Of a stretch of DNA of 64,000 bases, positions 1-10,771 are shown one piece after another (within the stretch, counting starts at the first letter, position 1; each line of letters starts with the position of its first letter). The translations under genes and the position numbers were made by a program. This DNA comes from Agapetus fuscipes (Eukaryota; Arthropoda; Insecta; Trichoptera; Glossosomatidae). The stretch lies in NCBI GenBank assembly GCA_951799405.1, contig OX637339.1:8060001-8124000 (forward strand), given 5' to 3'. Below the pieces are notes generated by a model. It did not search any database. It was not told where the DNA came from and saw nothing but the letters and a program-made list of their open reading frames with translations.

Positions 1-22
1 AGCGACGACCAAGCTCGCAGAG
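1..22 (+). repeat. SINE-B 3' fragment cut by window edge
   Basis: The first 22 bases match the block starting AGCGACGACCAAGCTCGC in the 3' half of the SINE-B copies at 35900 and 59005. The match stops after CAGAGG, so this is a broken copy. Confidence 0.6.
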
Positions 23-2218
23 GCTACGGCGCCACAACATTTTAAATACTTTCAGACAGTTCATAGTGCTTACTTCGAGGATCCATGATTCAACACTATT
101 CAAAAGCAAGGATCAAACGCAGCACTTGACAATCATTTTCTAAAGATTTTGATTAAAGTGACTTCAATGTCCGCATTGAAGTCACAAATTTTCTCTTCTT
201 GCCAATACATTCTCTTCAGCCGGGTCCCAAGAATCGAGAAGCTTCTTTGAACATTACATCAAGGAAATCGATCAAATAGGCCAGAGACCTTTAAGACTGA
301 AGGGATGGTGAAGAATGGGTGTAAATAGTCTAAAATCTCTCACTTGACAATCTTCTCCTACATGGCAACTAGAGAAATCTTAACAGACTTCGGACCAAAA
401 TATAGAGATGCAAGACAAATTTGCAGAAAGTGGGACTTCTTGACCGTGGACAGAGTACCCTGTTTAACTGAGTTATCTATAATTTGGCACATATGCCAGT
501 GTGCTCCCTAATAAATAAAAAAATACACACCGAAGGACCTGCTTCAAGAAAATCCAAAATACAATTCAGTTGTTCCTGCTAGTCATAAGAGATACCTCAC
601 ATACGTCATTGTGGATACAGAAATATTGTAAAACCCCACATCAGATTCAAGAGAGCTGAAGGAGACTATATTACGGTAATCGAGGATATTCGGATGGCTG
701 AATCTCATAAGTACGTAAATCAATTCATAAAGACTAAAGGGAAGAACTATAAATCATACAAAATATGGCTGGCATACTGCTTCCATTGTTTCTTGACTTC
801 TTAAGCAAGAGATAAAAACGAAGTACGGTATAGCGTCATATCTTTTACTGTATTCACTTTCAAGAAGGCTTTTGTTTTAAAAATATATAAGTCAAGTAAA
901 ACAAATGTTTATAATAGGTACCGAAAATACGATTTTAAAATATGTGAAACTATGGATGTTTAGAAAAAGTTGGTAACTTAATTTATTTAAAAAAAATTGT
1001 ATCTTAGTTGCCTATTGGATAAATATAAGTTGAACATAAGTAAGTAAGTAAGAGGAACATTTTATTTTTATTTTTACTAATAAGAAGATCACCAATCATT
1101 ATTCATGGATGATAAAATGGATATTTTCCTGGAGCAACCAATTATTGAAGAAACCTTGCCGATATTAGGAATTGGGTTCGAAAAAAATACCGTAACTGGA
1201 AATCAAGTATGAATCACACGGATATGAACATTGAACACTAGACTCCTGCTCAGAAAGCAGGCTGGATCAGAGAGTAAGTTTTTTTTCGAATGTAACAGGT
1301 TCGCCACAAATTGCGTTGACAAAAAATATGACGACACACAACAGAGGGGATAAAATCTAATTGCAAATTTTGCCCCGAGCCTTTAATAATATAAATATCT
1401 CTCTAACATGAAGTTGCATAACAATGAGCTATGAGGTGAGAACTTCTACCATTGAAGACATTTTTTGATTATTTTTTTTAGAAAAAATCCTTGTATAAGA
1501 GAATTTTTAGAACAAATTTTCAAAATTGCAACTTTTGCACACAGCCAGTCGAAATAAGAATTCACTGCTTTGGACGGCATTTTTTAGAAAAAACTCGTCT
1601 GATGGTAAATCATTGCATGAAGAATACCTACCTACGTTTTTTTCAAAAGGGCAAAATTTCTATGGACCGGGCACGCGTCTTCAAGGGCAGAAATATTCCC
1701 TGAAAGAATGTAAAACAAAGGAGCTTTTTGCAATTCTCAAAAGAAAAGATTATTTTAGTGATGATCGACATGAAATACAATTGACGGACAAAGTGGCGAC
1801 AAAATATAAAGGAGGAATAATATGTCTAGGAGTGTAAAAAGAGAAAAAGATGAAGAAGATGACAACTAGGTACCATAAATTTTGCATGATTTTCAAAGGT
1901 ACATCAGAGTGTTTTAGAGATCAAAGAAATGGACGCGAAACAAATTCCAATGACAACAAAATTGTGACGTCACAAAGCTGGATTGGTAGGGAAAAGAAAA
2001 ACAATTATTTTGGTGTGGGCTCTAAGGACAACAGTCACACAGAGATGTGATATTTGGCCGACGGGAAAAAAATGGTTTCAAATTTATCCATTTAAAAAGT
2101 TTTCAGACAAAAAATATTTTTTCAGTTATACCATTTTAAGCTCTTTTGAAAAAACTAGGTAGGTACCTATTCCTATGACAAAAATAAGTTGAAATAATGT
2201 AATGTAAAAACGTAACCA
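23..2218. other. Intergenic, nothing recognised
   Basis: AT-rich DNA with a short GTAA run near 1040-1053. The largest open frame (1526-1837, 103 codons) resembles no family I know, lacks a coding-like composition and has no splice context I can support. I see no gene here. Confidence 0.5.
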
Positions 2219-2525
2219 ACGCAACTAAGCTACACATACTGTGTAACTTCTTGCCGCGGTATTCCCATGTGGCGAGTAGAACCTATTTTTGTACAGGTAA
2301 GGGGGCGTCCCTACGCCAACCACTTCAGTTGAAATGGGGGTTTCCCAGCTCTCTAAGGGCTGGTACTCATGTCTTGAAAGGCTAAGTATACCTTGCCGGT
2401 ATTTTATTTTGGGTTTTATAAATAAACGCCGAAAGGGGGAAATCATTTCTGACACCCTCGGTGGGATTCGAACTCGAGCTCTCGGCATGGAATGCAAGCA
2501 CTCTACCAACTGAGCTATTAACCGG
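2219..2525 (-). repeat. SINE-A, near full length
   Basis: tRNA-derived SINE read on the minus strand. A tRNA-like head (box A TAGCTCAGTTGGTAGAG, box B near GTTCGAATCCCACC) is followed by the family body beginning GTGTCAGAAATGATTTCCC. The 3' tail ends in GTAGCTTAGTTGCG. In this copy the tail hairpin is partly destroyed. Confidence 0.85.
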
Positions 2526-2938
2526 ACAAAGAAAAAAAATGTTTGTAGCAAATTAAGCGTGTTACTTGATGGTTGTATACGAAGTGATAGATGTGTCGTA
2601 TGGAACCTATTTATATTTACAGTAAAGATGTAACTTAGCTATTAGTTAAGGATTAATCTGTAATCTAATGTAGTGCAAATAAAACTTCAAAGGATTTTCG
2701 ACTCTAAATACCTATGTGATAAGATCGCAAGTTGAAATGATCTTACGTTCGAATTAGTACTACATGAATTGATGCATACCAAAGATTATACTAATCAATC
2801 AAAAATTAATTAACAAAAGTAAGTTCATACGTTTTTAACACGAAAACGCTTAACATAGAGTAAAACAAGCATTAACGAATTTCGTGTTTATAAACGAGTA
2901 TTTGTGTAGTTTACGCCTTGTGTAGAGTGTAAGATATA

Positions 2939-3030
2939 GCGACGACCGAGCTCGAAGAGGGCTCTTGAAGTGTGATTCGCACTAAAACCGCGCCCATCAA
3001 ATGAATCATCCTATTATTTATTTAGTTTTT
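2939..3030 (+). repeat. SINE-B 3' fragment
   Basis: Carries GCTCTTGAAGTGTGATTCGC and a CATCAAATGAATCATCC tail, equivalent to the last 90 bases of full SINE-B copies. The tRNA head is absent, so it is 5' truncated. Confidence 0.7.
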
Positions 3031-3342
3031 CAGTTTGTTTTGAATATATCAATCGAGTAACTTCTTTTATTCAACTCACACGACGCTTTTGTTTCCGACC
3101 TACATTTAGCTACTAACTGTCTTTTACCGTGCGTGCTATCTAGTGCCTTTTTGAAGTTCCCAAATCCAACTCGGACTGTTAATACAGTTTTAACAAAAAC
3201 ACATTTTAAGGTCTTTTAAAATTCAATGTGTTTCCAAAACGGCATTATGCTTTTATTTCTTAGTAGCCTGTTTGCGTATGTGTATGGAAAGTGAACCTCA
3301 AATGCTTTTGTATGTATCTTTGCAACTTACGCGTCGCATCTA

Positions 3343-3460
3343 AACTACACGTATAGTGTAACTTCTTGCCGGGCTCTCACCAAAGGAGTAAATGGCAAGT
3401 AGAACGTATTTATTTTTATAGGTCAACCATTTCAGTTGAAGTGTTGGTGATTTCATAAAG
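3343..3460 (-). repeat. SINE-A 3' tail fragment
   Basis: Matches the tail of SINE-A (GTGTAACTTCTTGCCGGG, then AACCATTTCAGTTGAAGTG). The tRNA head is missing and the copy is diverged. Confidence 0.65.
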
Positions 3461-3820
3461 GCCTACAAGGATTTCTTTAAAAAGAGACTTTTGATATTTC
3501 ACCGCATTGGGCATTTTATTTTCAAATTCCTTTAGAAAATCCAATTTATTTTTCTTCTTAACCATTGTTAATTACATGTGATCGGGCACGCCTCTTGTTA
3601 TCAGTTGACATGCGGCTGGCTACCACGCGTGGCCAATGCTACCCACACGCTGCCCATAGTATCATAACTCGAGGCAATGAACTAAGCAAAAAAATGTATG
3701 ACGGATGTCTCTCAAGGGATTATGTAGCTATTTTTAATCTTATTTGACGTAATAGACGAAAAATGGCCGGTATAAACTGGTTTTTAATTTTGGAGATATG
3801 AGAGTGCATTGCATACATCT

Positions 3821-3902
3821 GTAATCTAAGTTACAGAGATATATCTACATTTGAGATTCATATTATACAGGCCCACAAGCAGAACAGTGCAAGTTCGCCT
3901 GC
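3821..3902 (-). repeat. LR fragment next to SINE-A
   Basis: The 3' end of the LR repeat in reverse orientation (GTAATCTAAGTTACAGAG, then ATTTGAGATTCATATTA). It abuts the 3' end of the next SINE-A copy. Confidence 0.6.
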
Positions 3903-3904
3903 GT

Positions 3905-4225
3905 GCAACGCAACGCAAACGCAACTAAGCTACACATATAGTGTAACTTCTTGCCGCGTTATCCCCGAAGGGGTCGCATGTGGCGAGTTGAACCTATTTA
4001 TTTTTACAGGTAAGGGGGCCAGCCTTACGCCAACCACTTCAGTTGAAGTGGAGGTTTCCCAGCTCACGAGAGTGCTGGTACTCATTTCTTGTGAAGGCTG
4101 AGTAAACCTTTGGGGTTTGAAATAAACACCGAAACGGGAAATCATTTCTGACACCCTCGGTGGGATTCGAACCCGAGCTTTCGGCATGGAATGCAAGCAC
4201 TCTACCACCTGAGCTATCGACCGGA
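3905..4225 (-). repeat. SINE-A, best full-length copy
   Basis: A complete copy of about 320 bp on the minus strand, useful as a family reference. From its 5' end it has a tRNA-like head, the GTGTCAGAAATGATTTCCC linker, a body ending GAAGTGGTTGGCGTAAGG, and a tail with TGTAAAAATAAATAGGTTCA, a CCCC-TTC-GGGG hairpin and GCGGCAAGAAGTTACAC. The tail resembles the LR repeat. Confidence 0.88.
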
Positions 4226-4245
4226 CTGTGCGTGCGTAAACGGAA

Positions 4246-4370
4246 ACGCAACTAAGCTACATATACAGACTACAATGCAACTTCTTGCCGCGTTATCCCC
4301 AAAGGGGTTCGCTTTTGGCGAGTGGAACCTATTGTTTTTACAGGTAAGGGGACCGGCCTTACGCGAGTCA
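4246..4370 (-). repeat. SINE-A 3' tail fragment
   Basis: A 5'-truncated tail lying just beyond the full copy at 3905-4225. The hairpin here reads CCCC-TTT-GGGG, so the stem is kept and the loop changed. Confidence 0.75.
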
Positions 4371-4601
4371 TTTTTACTGTATGCGTGAGCAACATTATAG
4401 CAAGCTATAATTTAAGAAACTTAAATAATAATGTACATTTTAAGGAATGAAAAATCGCGAATGCAATGCATGAATCAAAATTAACATTTTTAAGCTTTGC
4501 GCCCTAATCACACGGTTATTGGTTTTCTATGGTTTTGGTTGTGAAATGGGTGATTTTTTTCATACAATTCCATAAACCGCACCCCCATGTCTCGCTGAGC
4601 T

Positions 4602-4913
4602 GTGTTCTGTCGACAAGCCTTCAAAACGACCACTACGCTCTGCCCTCACTGCTGTCAACAAGGTCATAGTACTCAAAAGAGCGAACACAAATCAAATTCA
4701 AATTTTGCAGACAGAAGCTTTGCGGTGGCCGGGCCGGTTGCCTGGAACAATTTGCCCGTCGCGTCGGTGTTCGCGCGAACCAGCCTACCACCACCTTCAG
4801 AAAGGGACTGAAGACACTGCTTTTCTCCAGAAGCCATGGCGCCCTTGAGATGGTCCTGGACAATTAAATGACGCCACAGGACAGAAATCATCCATCATCA
4901 TCATCATCAAACC
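4602..4913 (+). pseudogene. CR1/L2-like LINE ORF2 C-terminal remnant
   Basis: Frame 4602-4811 contains RSFAVAGPVAWNNLP, the segment found at the C-terminus of many CR1/L2/jockey-type reverse transcriptases. After a frameshift the continuation TFRKGLKTLLF is visible near 4795-4830. The copy ends in a CAT/ATC microsatellite at about 4888-4910, a typical tail for such LINEs. It is 5' truncated and dead. Confidence 0.7.
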
Positions 4914-5301
4914 ACTAGACTTAACCGCCGAAAAGGGCCTTAACCGCCAACATAACAGATCAATCGTCCTTTTTTTCAAGTGAAACTAATATATGTGCTA
5001 ATGAGAAGAATGAGTGTAAGGTATCACAAGAGTTCCATGTTATATTGTCAAGTATCATAAATATTAGGTAGATATTATAAGTATCAATTAAAATAATGAA
5101 AAGCATGTTGCACTTGCCTGCTTACATATAATACATGTTTCTGGCTAGGCAAAATAGGTTGGGGCATTGCATTCTTCTTCACAAATTTGATTTAAAAAAA
5201 ACCTCTAAAACAACATAGCAGCAGATTTGGTCCAAGAAAATGAAGAAGAGTTAATTCAGTTATTTTATGATTGATAAAAAAAATATTTAATTCTACAATG
5301 G
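4914..5301. other. Intergenic, nothing recognised
   Basis: AT-rich sequence without a recognisable repeat or coding signal. Confidence 0.5.
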
Positions 5302-5520
5302 TTCCTTGACTTATATAGATTGGTATTAGGCAGACCATACATACTGTACAAAATACTTAACTTTGCCAAGTCACCCCTGTTTCAGGGAAGGTCAGCAAAA
5401 GTTGCAAGATTTATGTTAATTTGAGGTTTGGAAGCGCGAACTTACACGTGTTTGTGGGCATGCATTTGATATGAGTTTTGAATGTCAATGTATCTTTGCA
5501 ACTTAGATTATAGATAATAG
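5302..5520 (+). repeat. LR repeat, diverged
   Basis: LR is a family of about 265 bp that starts TTCCTTGACTTATAGGTTGG, has a CCCTG-TTT-CAGGG hairpin in its first half, and ends GCAACTTAGATTATAG plus a short TAGATTA-type tail. This copy has an internal deletion after GAGGTTTGGA. Confidence 0.75.
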
Positions 5521-5726
5521 TGGTAAAAAACGAGGTATGTGAGAAAGTTACAGACATTTATCAGACACTAAATTTCGTTTATAAGTCGGAAGCGTTAACT
5601 AGACTACATACCTTCAATATACGTCTCACAGCAGTCAATATTGATTGATCTATTTATAACAGAATGATCTACCGAGTGCACGCTATCTGTCACTACCAAA
5701 AGTGGGCGTCTGTCACTGCCGACAGT

Positions 5727-6283
5727 GGGAAATGATCAATGAGCAATGCTGCGCGAGTGCACAAAGACAGAAGCACACGTGATCGTAGCATTTGTGCTTA
5801 CCTGTGGTTACAGGTGATTCTAACACCTTAATGACCGAAAACATTCTATAAATGGGCGTCTGTCACTACCAAAAGTGGGCCCGCGTATGTCTCTGCTCAT
5901 GTCAGCGCTCCCACAGTTCTTGTTTGCCGTATAGACCAATTCTGTCAAACGTGACTTTTTAATGCCTTCTTCGTGACTTTTTAAAGTCTTAAGAATCAAA
6001 TTCTACACAATCTGAGCTAAAAAAACGTAAAACTCGATAATGTGAGAGTTGTTTTAAATATTTTTAAATCAATTTCCTGTTTTCATCAGACACATTGGTC
6101 CTGTACAAATGCAAACATTGCTCATGTAAAATTAACTGAATGGTCTATATGGCAAACAAGAACTAAGGCAGCGACTGTGGGAAATGATCAATAATCAACA
6201 CTACACGAGTGTGGAGTTGAATGTAGGTAGGTACCTGTGTTTACTGGGGATTCATCTTAACTACTGAAAACATTTTATCATAA
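5727..6283. repeat. Direct repeat pair flanking a MITE
   Basis: GTGGGAAATGATCAAT plus about 100 diverged bases occurs at 5727-5852 and again at 6177-6283. The MITE at 5916-6163 lies between them, so the pair predates the insertion or is part of a larger element. Confidence 0.5.
5916..6163. mobile_element. MITE-D, 248 bp with 23-bp inverted ends
   Basis: The ends 5916-5938 and 6141-6163 are inverted copies matching at 22 of 23 positions (GTTCTTGTTTGCC at the outer edge). There is no open frame. Related sequence, partly inverted, occurs at 38882-39108, 50463-50560 and 54030-54225. The transposon superfamily cannot be decided from the ends. Confidence 0.7.
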
Positions 6284-6339
6284 TTTTTCAGTGTAGTAAA
6301 TTTCATTCATTTCCAGATCGCGACAAGTTAACACTATCT

Positions 6340-6765
6340 TCATGTCACTAGTGGAAGCCAAAACCTCTGCAGGGTCTCCTCCGCTTATTCCTATCCAGAC
6401 ATACTTCTCTTCGTTCATTCGAATCAATCACTTTTTTCCTACATTTCCTTCTATTACATTCACTCTTTTTTCCCCACGCTTTCACAATTTCACAAATTTG
6501 ATCAAGCTATTCCTTTTGTGGTTTTCTCGCTTCCCTCATGTTTCTTAAATTTCCCCTGCAGATACACTTTGTCAAGCGCTCATTATCTACTTTACTTTAC
6601 TTACTTTCTTCGGCTCATAAGCCTTGAAGGCTCAGGGCCTCCCGCACCTCCCACACCACAATCCTCCAGGTCTCTCTTTCTAAATACCCACACAATCTTA
6701 TTCTTCTCTTACAAAATCACTCATCATCCTATCACTCCATTTTTTCCCGCTCATACTTTTTAGTA
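6340..6765 (-). pseudogene. RTE-like LINE 3' ORF remnants
   Basis: The minus strand of 6340-6580 is a decayed version of the ORF2 tail that ends in a DRKKWR-type motif, best preserved at 62137-62592. 6600-6720 resembles the antisense unit at 61920-62110 (shared CACACCACAATCCTCCAGG). Stops interrupt all frames. Confidence 0.65.
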
Positions 6766-6833
6766 GGTAAGTCCATTCTGTTATTTTAATTTCCAGTAAC
6801 TATATGCTACTCAGCTACACACACAGTGTAACC

Positions 6834-7015
6834 TATAATCTATAATCTATAATCTAAGTTGCAAAGATATATTCATTTAAAGCTCTCAGATGTATGCCCA
6901 CAAACCAACAAGTGTAGTTCGCGCTTACAAATGCTGAATGTGTACTTACAAATAAAATCCAAACCTCAAATGAACATAAGCCCCACAACTTTTGCCGACC
7001 TTCCCTGAAACAGGG
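6834..7015 (-). repeat. LR repeat joined directly to SINE-A
   Basis: The 3' two-thirds of LR in reverse orientation. It stops inside the hairpin (CCTGAAACAGGG), where the sequence passes straight into the SINE-A tail CTTGCCGCGTTATC. Confidence 0.75.
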
Positions 7016-7301
7016 AACCTCTTGCCGCGTTATCGCCGAAGGAGTCGCCGGTGGCAAGTGGAACTTTTTACTTAAACAGGTAAGGGAGCCGGCCTTACGT
7101 CAACCACAGTGAGGGTATTCCCAACTCCCAAAGGGGCTGGTACTCATTTCTTGTGAAAGCTGAGTAAACTTTGCTGGTATTTCATTTTGAGCTTGAAATA
7201 AACACCGAAACGGAAAATAATGGCAGACACTCTCAGTGGGATTCGAACCTGAGCTCTCAGCATGATATACAAGCGCTCTACTGACTGAGCTATCGACCGG
7301 A
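7016..7301 (-). repeat. SINE-A, nearly complete
   Basis: Minus-strand copy with tRNA head (box B GGTTCGAATCCCACTG as read on the minus strand) ending at the CCGG near 7300. It lacks the terminal GTAGCTTAGTTGCG because of the junction with LR. Confidence 0.82.
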
Positions 7302-7615
7302 CTATCTATAATAACCTAATTTTTAATATATTTAAAAGGAAATCATACGGAATTTCCAAGGTGATATAATAATATATATGCTACTCGTATTTCTTTTAAA
7401 ATGTTTCTTCATAACTTAATTTAAATTCTCAGTATTTTAATTGTTTTTGTTTTTTTTTTAATCGGAAGGAGGCAATCAGGTTTTTGTTTTGATGTTGATT
7501 GCGACACAAGCAATATTTTAAACAAAAAACGCATAAATTAACTTTTAATTTCTACCATTTAATATTCATTACGGTGATGAAGCAGGTATTTAAAATAATA
7601 TATATAATATAATAA
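7302..7615. other. AT-rich spacer
   Basis: Very AT-rich sequence with T and TA runs. No gene or repeat recognised. Confidence 0.5.
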
Positions 7616-7935
7616 TATAATCTAAGTTGCAAGGATATATTCATTTAAAACTCTCAGATGTAAACCCACAAACCAACAAGTGTAGTTCGCGCTTACAAAT
7701 GCTGAATGTGTACTTACAAATAAAATCCAAACCTCAAATGAACATAAGCCCCACAACTTTTGCCGACCTTCCCTGAAACAGGGGTGACATTGGCAAAGTG
7801 AACCATTTTTTACAGTATGGGTGGTCAGCCTCATACCAACCTATAAGTCAAGGAATATGAATAAAAAATTACATTTAAATATATAAAAGAACAAAACCTT
7901 ACAAAGAAATCTATACAAAAAAAGTCAGAAAAATA
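7616..7935 (-). repeat. LR plus LINE spacer, twin of 62634-62962
   Basis: Full LR followed by about 80 bases of AT-rich spacer. The whole block matches 62634-62962 in inverted orientation with few differences, and the match ends at the CTGAC/GTCAG near 7935. The two copies are the least diverged pair of this family seen outside the tandem array. Confidence 0.8.
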
Positions 7936-8564
7936 TGATAAATATGATAAAAAATATGTATATTTAAGATAAAATTAATTGTTTTTAATTTAACAATATA
8001 CATAGGATATCCGGTAATTATCAAAAAATAATTTAATTATTGCATAATTTTTTTTTTTTATTATTCCAAAAAAGTTTTCTCTGTCAATTATTACTGTGAA
8101 AACAATTTTCAGAGAAAATAATATTTTTTAACTTCAATTGTATAATAGTTGACATTTAAAAGAAAAAAAAATTAAAAGAGTTCAATGAAACAAAATTCTA
8201 TATTTAAATTATTTAATAATTAAATTTATCATTCAGTTATTTTTAATTGAGGAATTGCAAATGCACATTGTTCGGTCACGCAGGGTTATCACAAACCAGT
8301 ACTTAGATAATAATAATTAAAAACCGTAACGAGACAAAAGTGTAAATAAATAATGAGTGATAAAAAAACTGTTCTCTAGGTCAGCGATCCCGTGGATGCC
8401 ACTCGTGACGTCATGGCAATCATGGCACAAAAATGGTTGCTTATCACCTGTCAGATTTTATACTGGTGTATTTTGTACTAACTGGTTAATAATAGAGTGA
8501 TTGAATTTGCTTACTCATAGCTAAGTGAGTAGACATCAAGGGTTGGCGATTGTAAGTTAAATTT
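7936..8564. other. AT-rich intergenic
   Basis: A/T runs and short palindromic AT tracts. I see no gene. Confidence 0.5.
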
Positions 8565-8751
8565 TAAAATGGTGGTGACACAGTGACATGATAGAACGAC
8601 ACATGCCAGAACAACACATGACAGAACATCACGATGGCAATACACAACATGACAAAAGATCACTTTGACAAAACAACACAGAAAATACATCACTACGACA
8701 AAACCACACATAGATAAAACATCACATACCTAAAACAGAACATACCATAAA
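8565..8751. repeat. AC-rich low-complexity tract
   Basis: Irregular repeats of ACATGACAGAACATCAC type. Similar sequence resumes at 13377-13430, beyond the two Helitrons, so they appear to have inserted into this tract. Confidence 0.65.
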
Positions 8752-8966
8752 CTAGGGGCTCCGCCCCTGGCTGCTACGCAGCCCAACCCCTTAACATTAG
8801 GCAATGTGTATATTGCTCATAGTTTTCTTGGGTTAAAACTTGTTATATAAGAAAATATGTAAAATAAAAAATGCACTTTTGTAACAATTTTTTTTAAGTC
8901 TTTTAACAAAAGAAAGAAAACTAAAAGCAAATAAAAAAAGAAACCGGTTTTAATTTGCTCCATTAT

Positions 8967-9147
8967 AGTCCTTGACTTATATGTTGGTATGAGGCTGACC
9001 ACCCAAACTGTTAAAAAATGTTGCACTTTGCCAATGTCACCCAACAAAAGAAGAGCCTGTATGAAGAAGGTTATGACTCTGGAGGAAATGTAAGAAGTAT
9101 GTCAGGACAGAAAGAAATGGCGGTTGGTCTGTAATGTTGGCGGCTAT
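8967..9147 (+). repeat. LR start fused to RTE-like LINE 3' scrap
   Basis: 8967-9041 is the first 75 bases of LR. It passes into 9042-9147, an RTE-like ORF tail (ATGAAGAAGGTTATGACTCT, then a GGACAGAAAGAAATGGCGG block). It lies within Helitron H2. Confidence 0.65.
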
Positions 9148-9398
9148 CTATCTATAATCTATAATCTAAGCTGCAAAGATATGTTTAAATTTAAGACTCA
9201 TATTAAATGCATGCCCACAGACAGGCACATGTAGGTTCGCGCCTACACATTTTGCATGTGTGCATACAAATAAACAAAACCTCACGTGAACATAAACCTT
9301 GCAACTCCTGCCGCCGTTCCCTGAACCGGGGTGGCATTGGCAAAAGTGAACCGATTTTTACAGCACAGGGGGTCAGCCTCACACCAACAATCAAGGAG
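9148..9398 (-). repeat. LR repeat, GC-shifted subfamily
   Basis: Reverse copy inside H2 of the subfamily with TGGCATTGGCAAAAGTGAAC and a diverged hairpin. Similar subfamily members are at 39845 and 61112. Confidence 0.75.
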
Positions 9399-9540
9399 CA
9401 CAAAAAAATTTAAATGATGTACAAAAATTCTTAATTACTTATACACATAACAGATCCAGATTAAAATAAAGTAAAATTAGACTTAACATTTAAATTAAAT
9501 GGGAATTGGTTTTGTTTTTAGTTTTCATGTCCATCCATAT

Positions 9541-9835
9541 TATTATTTGTTGATTTAAAAAATGTAATTTGTCGTGTATGTTCCTGGACTTATAGGTTGG
9601 TATGCGGCTGACCACCCATGCTGTAAAAATGGTTCACTTTGCCAATGTAACCCCTGTTTCAGGGAACGACGGCAAGAGTTGCAGGGCTTATGTTCATTTG
9701 AGATTGGGTTTTTATATTGTAGGTCCACATGCGGCATGTGTTAGCGCGAAATTATACATGTCTGCTTGTGGGAATGCATTTAATATAAATCTTAAATAAT
9801 ATGTTTCTTTGCAGCTTAGATTAAATTAGATTAGA
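9541..9835 (+). repeat. LR repeat with LINE spacer
   Basis: LR from 9581, preceded by spacer ATGTAATTTGTCGTGTATG. The same spacer precedes LR at 17780 (Helitron H3) and, inverted, at 51640-51665. Confidence 0.75.
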
Positions 9836-10268
9836 CCCCTGTTCCAGGGAAGGTTGGCAAAAGTTACAGGCAAAAGTTTGTTTGTGGGCATGCATTGTAT
9901 ATGAGCTTTGAATCCATATAGTATATCCTAGCATCTTAGATTATAGACCTCTGTGTCAGGGAAGGTCGGCAAAAGTTGTAGGGCTTATGTTCATTTGAGG
10001 TTTGGATTTTATTTGTAAGTACACATTCAGCATTTGTAAGCGCGAACTACACGTGTTTGTTTATGGGTATGCATCTGAGAGCTGTGAATGAATATATCAC
10101 TGCAACTTAGATTATATATTATAGATTATATTATTGTATCTGTAAACCGACATAATATCCTTAGATTGGGTTTTTTATGGTCCATATGAGACATGTGTAA
10201 GTGTGAACTTATAAGAGTGTCTGCTTGTGAGAATTCTGTAATATATCTTTGCAACTAAGATTACAGAT
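9836..10268 (+). repeat. Three partial LR copies in tandem
   Basis: Truncated LR units at 9836-9943, 9947-10135 and 10160-10268. Each ends in an ACTTAGATTA-like sequence and none has the full 5' start. Part of Helitron H2. Confidence 0.7.
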
Positions 10269-10771
10269 TTAAATCCATTTTAATTTTTTTTGTTTGTTGT
10301 TTTTTTGATTTGTATCAAATAAAAAAAAAATATCGTAAAAAAAAAGACTTTCGAATTTTGCCGCTAGATGTCTATTTAGTCTTTTTACATTTTGCATACA
10401 TTTTCTAACATTTCGATACAAAACAAAAAGAGGGTTAAAAAATGAAGCGGCTTTTTAAAAAATACTTTTTTCAGAAATTATGATTACTTCTACTAAAAAC
10501 TACTGTTTTTCTAAAAAATTGTTTTTTTTTGTAAATATTGAAAGAAGTTATAGTGTATTGGAGTGTGTTTCTCAAACACATACATGAAAGGTACTGTTTT
10601 GCAGCATATATACACAATTTTATTTTTCTTTATCGCGAACGTATTTCATCTGCTGTGATGGCATTAATTTTGAAAATCGAATGTCAAAGCGAAAGACGAC
10701 GGTCTGGAGTAATATAATAAAGGATAGAGCAAGATATTAGTATAACTGTATGTGTCGAAATACATTCATAA

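Larger units (their letters stand above)
8752..10724 (-). mobile_element. Non-autonomous Helitron H2
   Basis: Read on the minus strand it starts A|TCCTTTATTATATTAC at 10724 and ends in two consecutive hairpins, GGCTGC-GTA-GCAGCC and GGGGC-GGA-GCCCC, then CTAG|T at 8752. The TC start, hairpin plus CTAG end and A/T flanks are Helitron hallmarks. There is no Rep/helicase frame, so it depends on other copies. It contains five LR copies or parts and an RTE-like LINE 3' scrap. The flanking AC-rich tract resumes beyond the neighbouring Helitron. Confidence 0.78.

Noticed and set aside
1526..1837. 103-codon open frame as a gene
   Set aside because: No family resemblance, no promoter or splice context, and AT-biased composition like the flanks.
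2460..2525. tRNA gene (box A and box B)
   Set aside because: The acceptor arm does not close, there is no terminator, and the head is followed by the repeated SINE-A body. The same holds for 4160-4225, 35900 and 44295.
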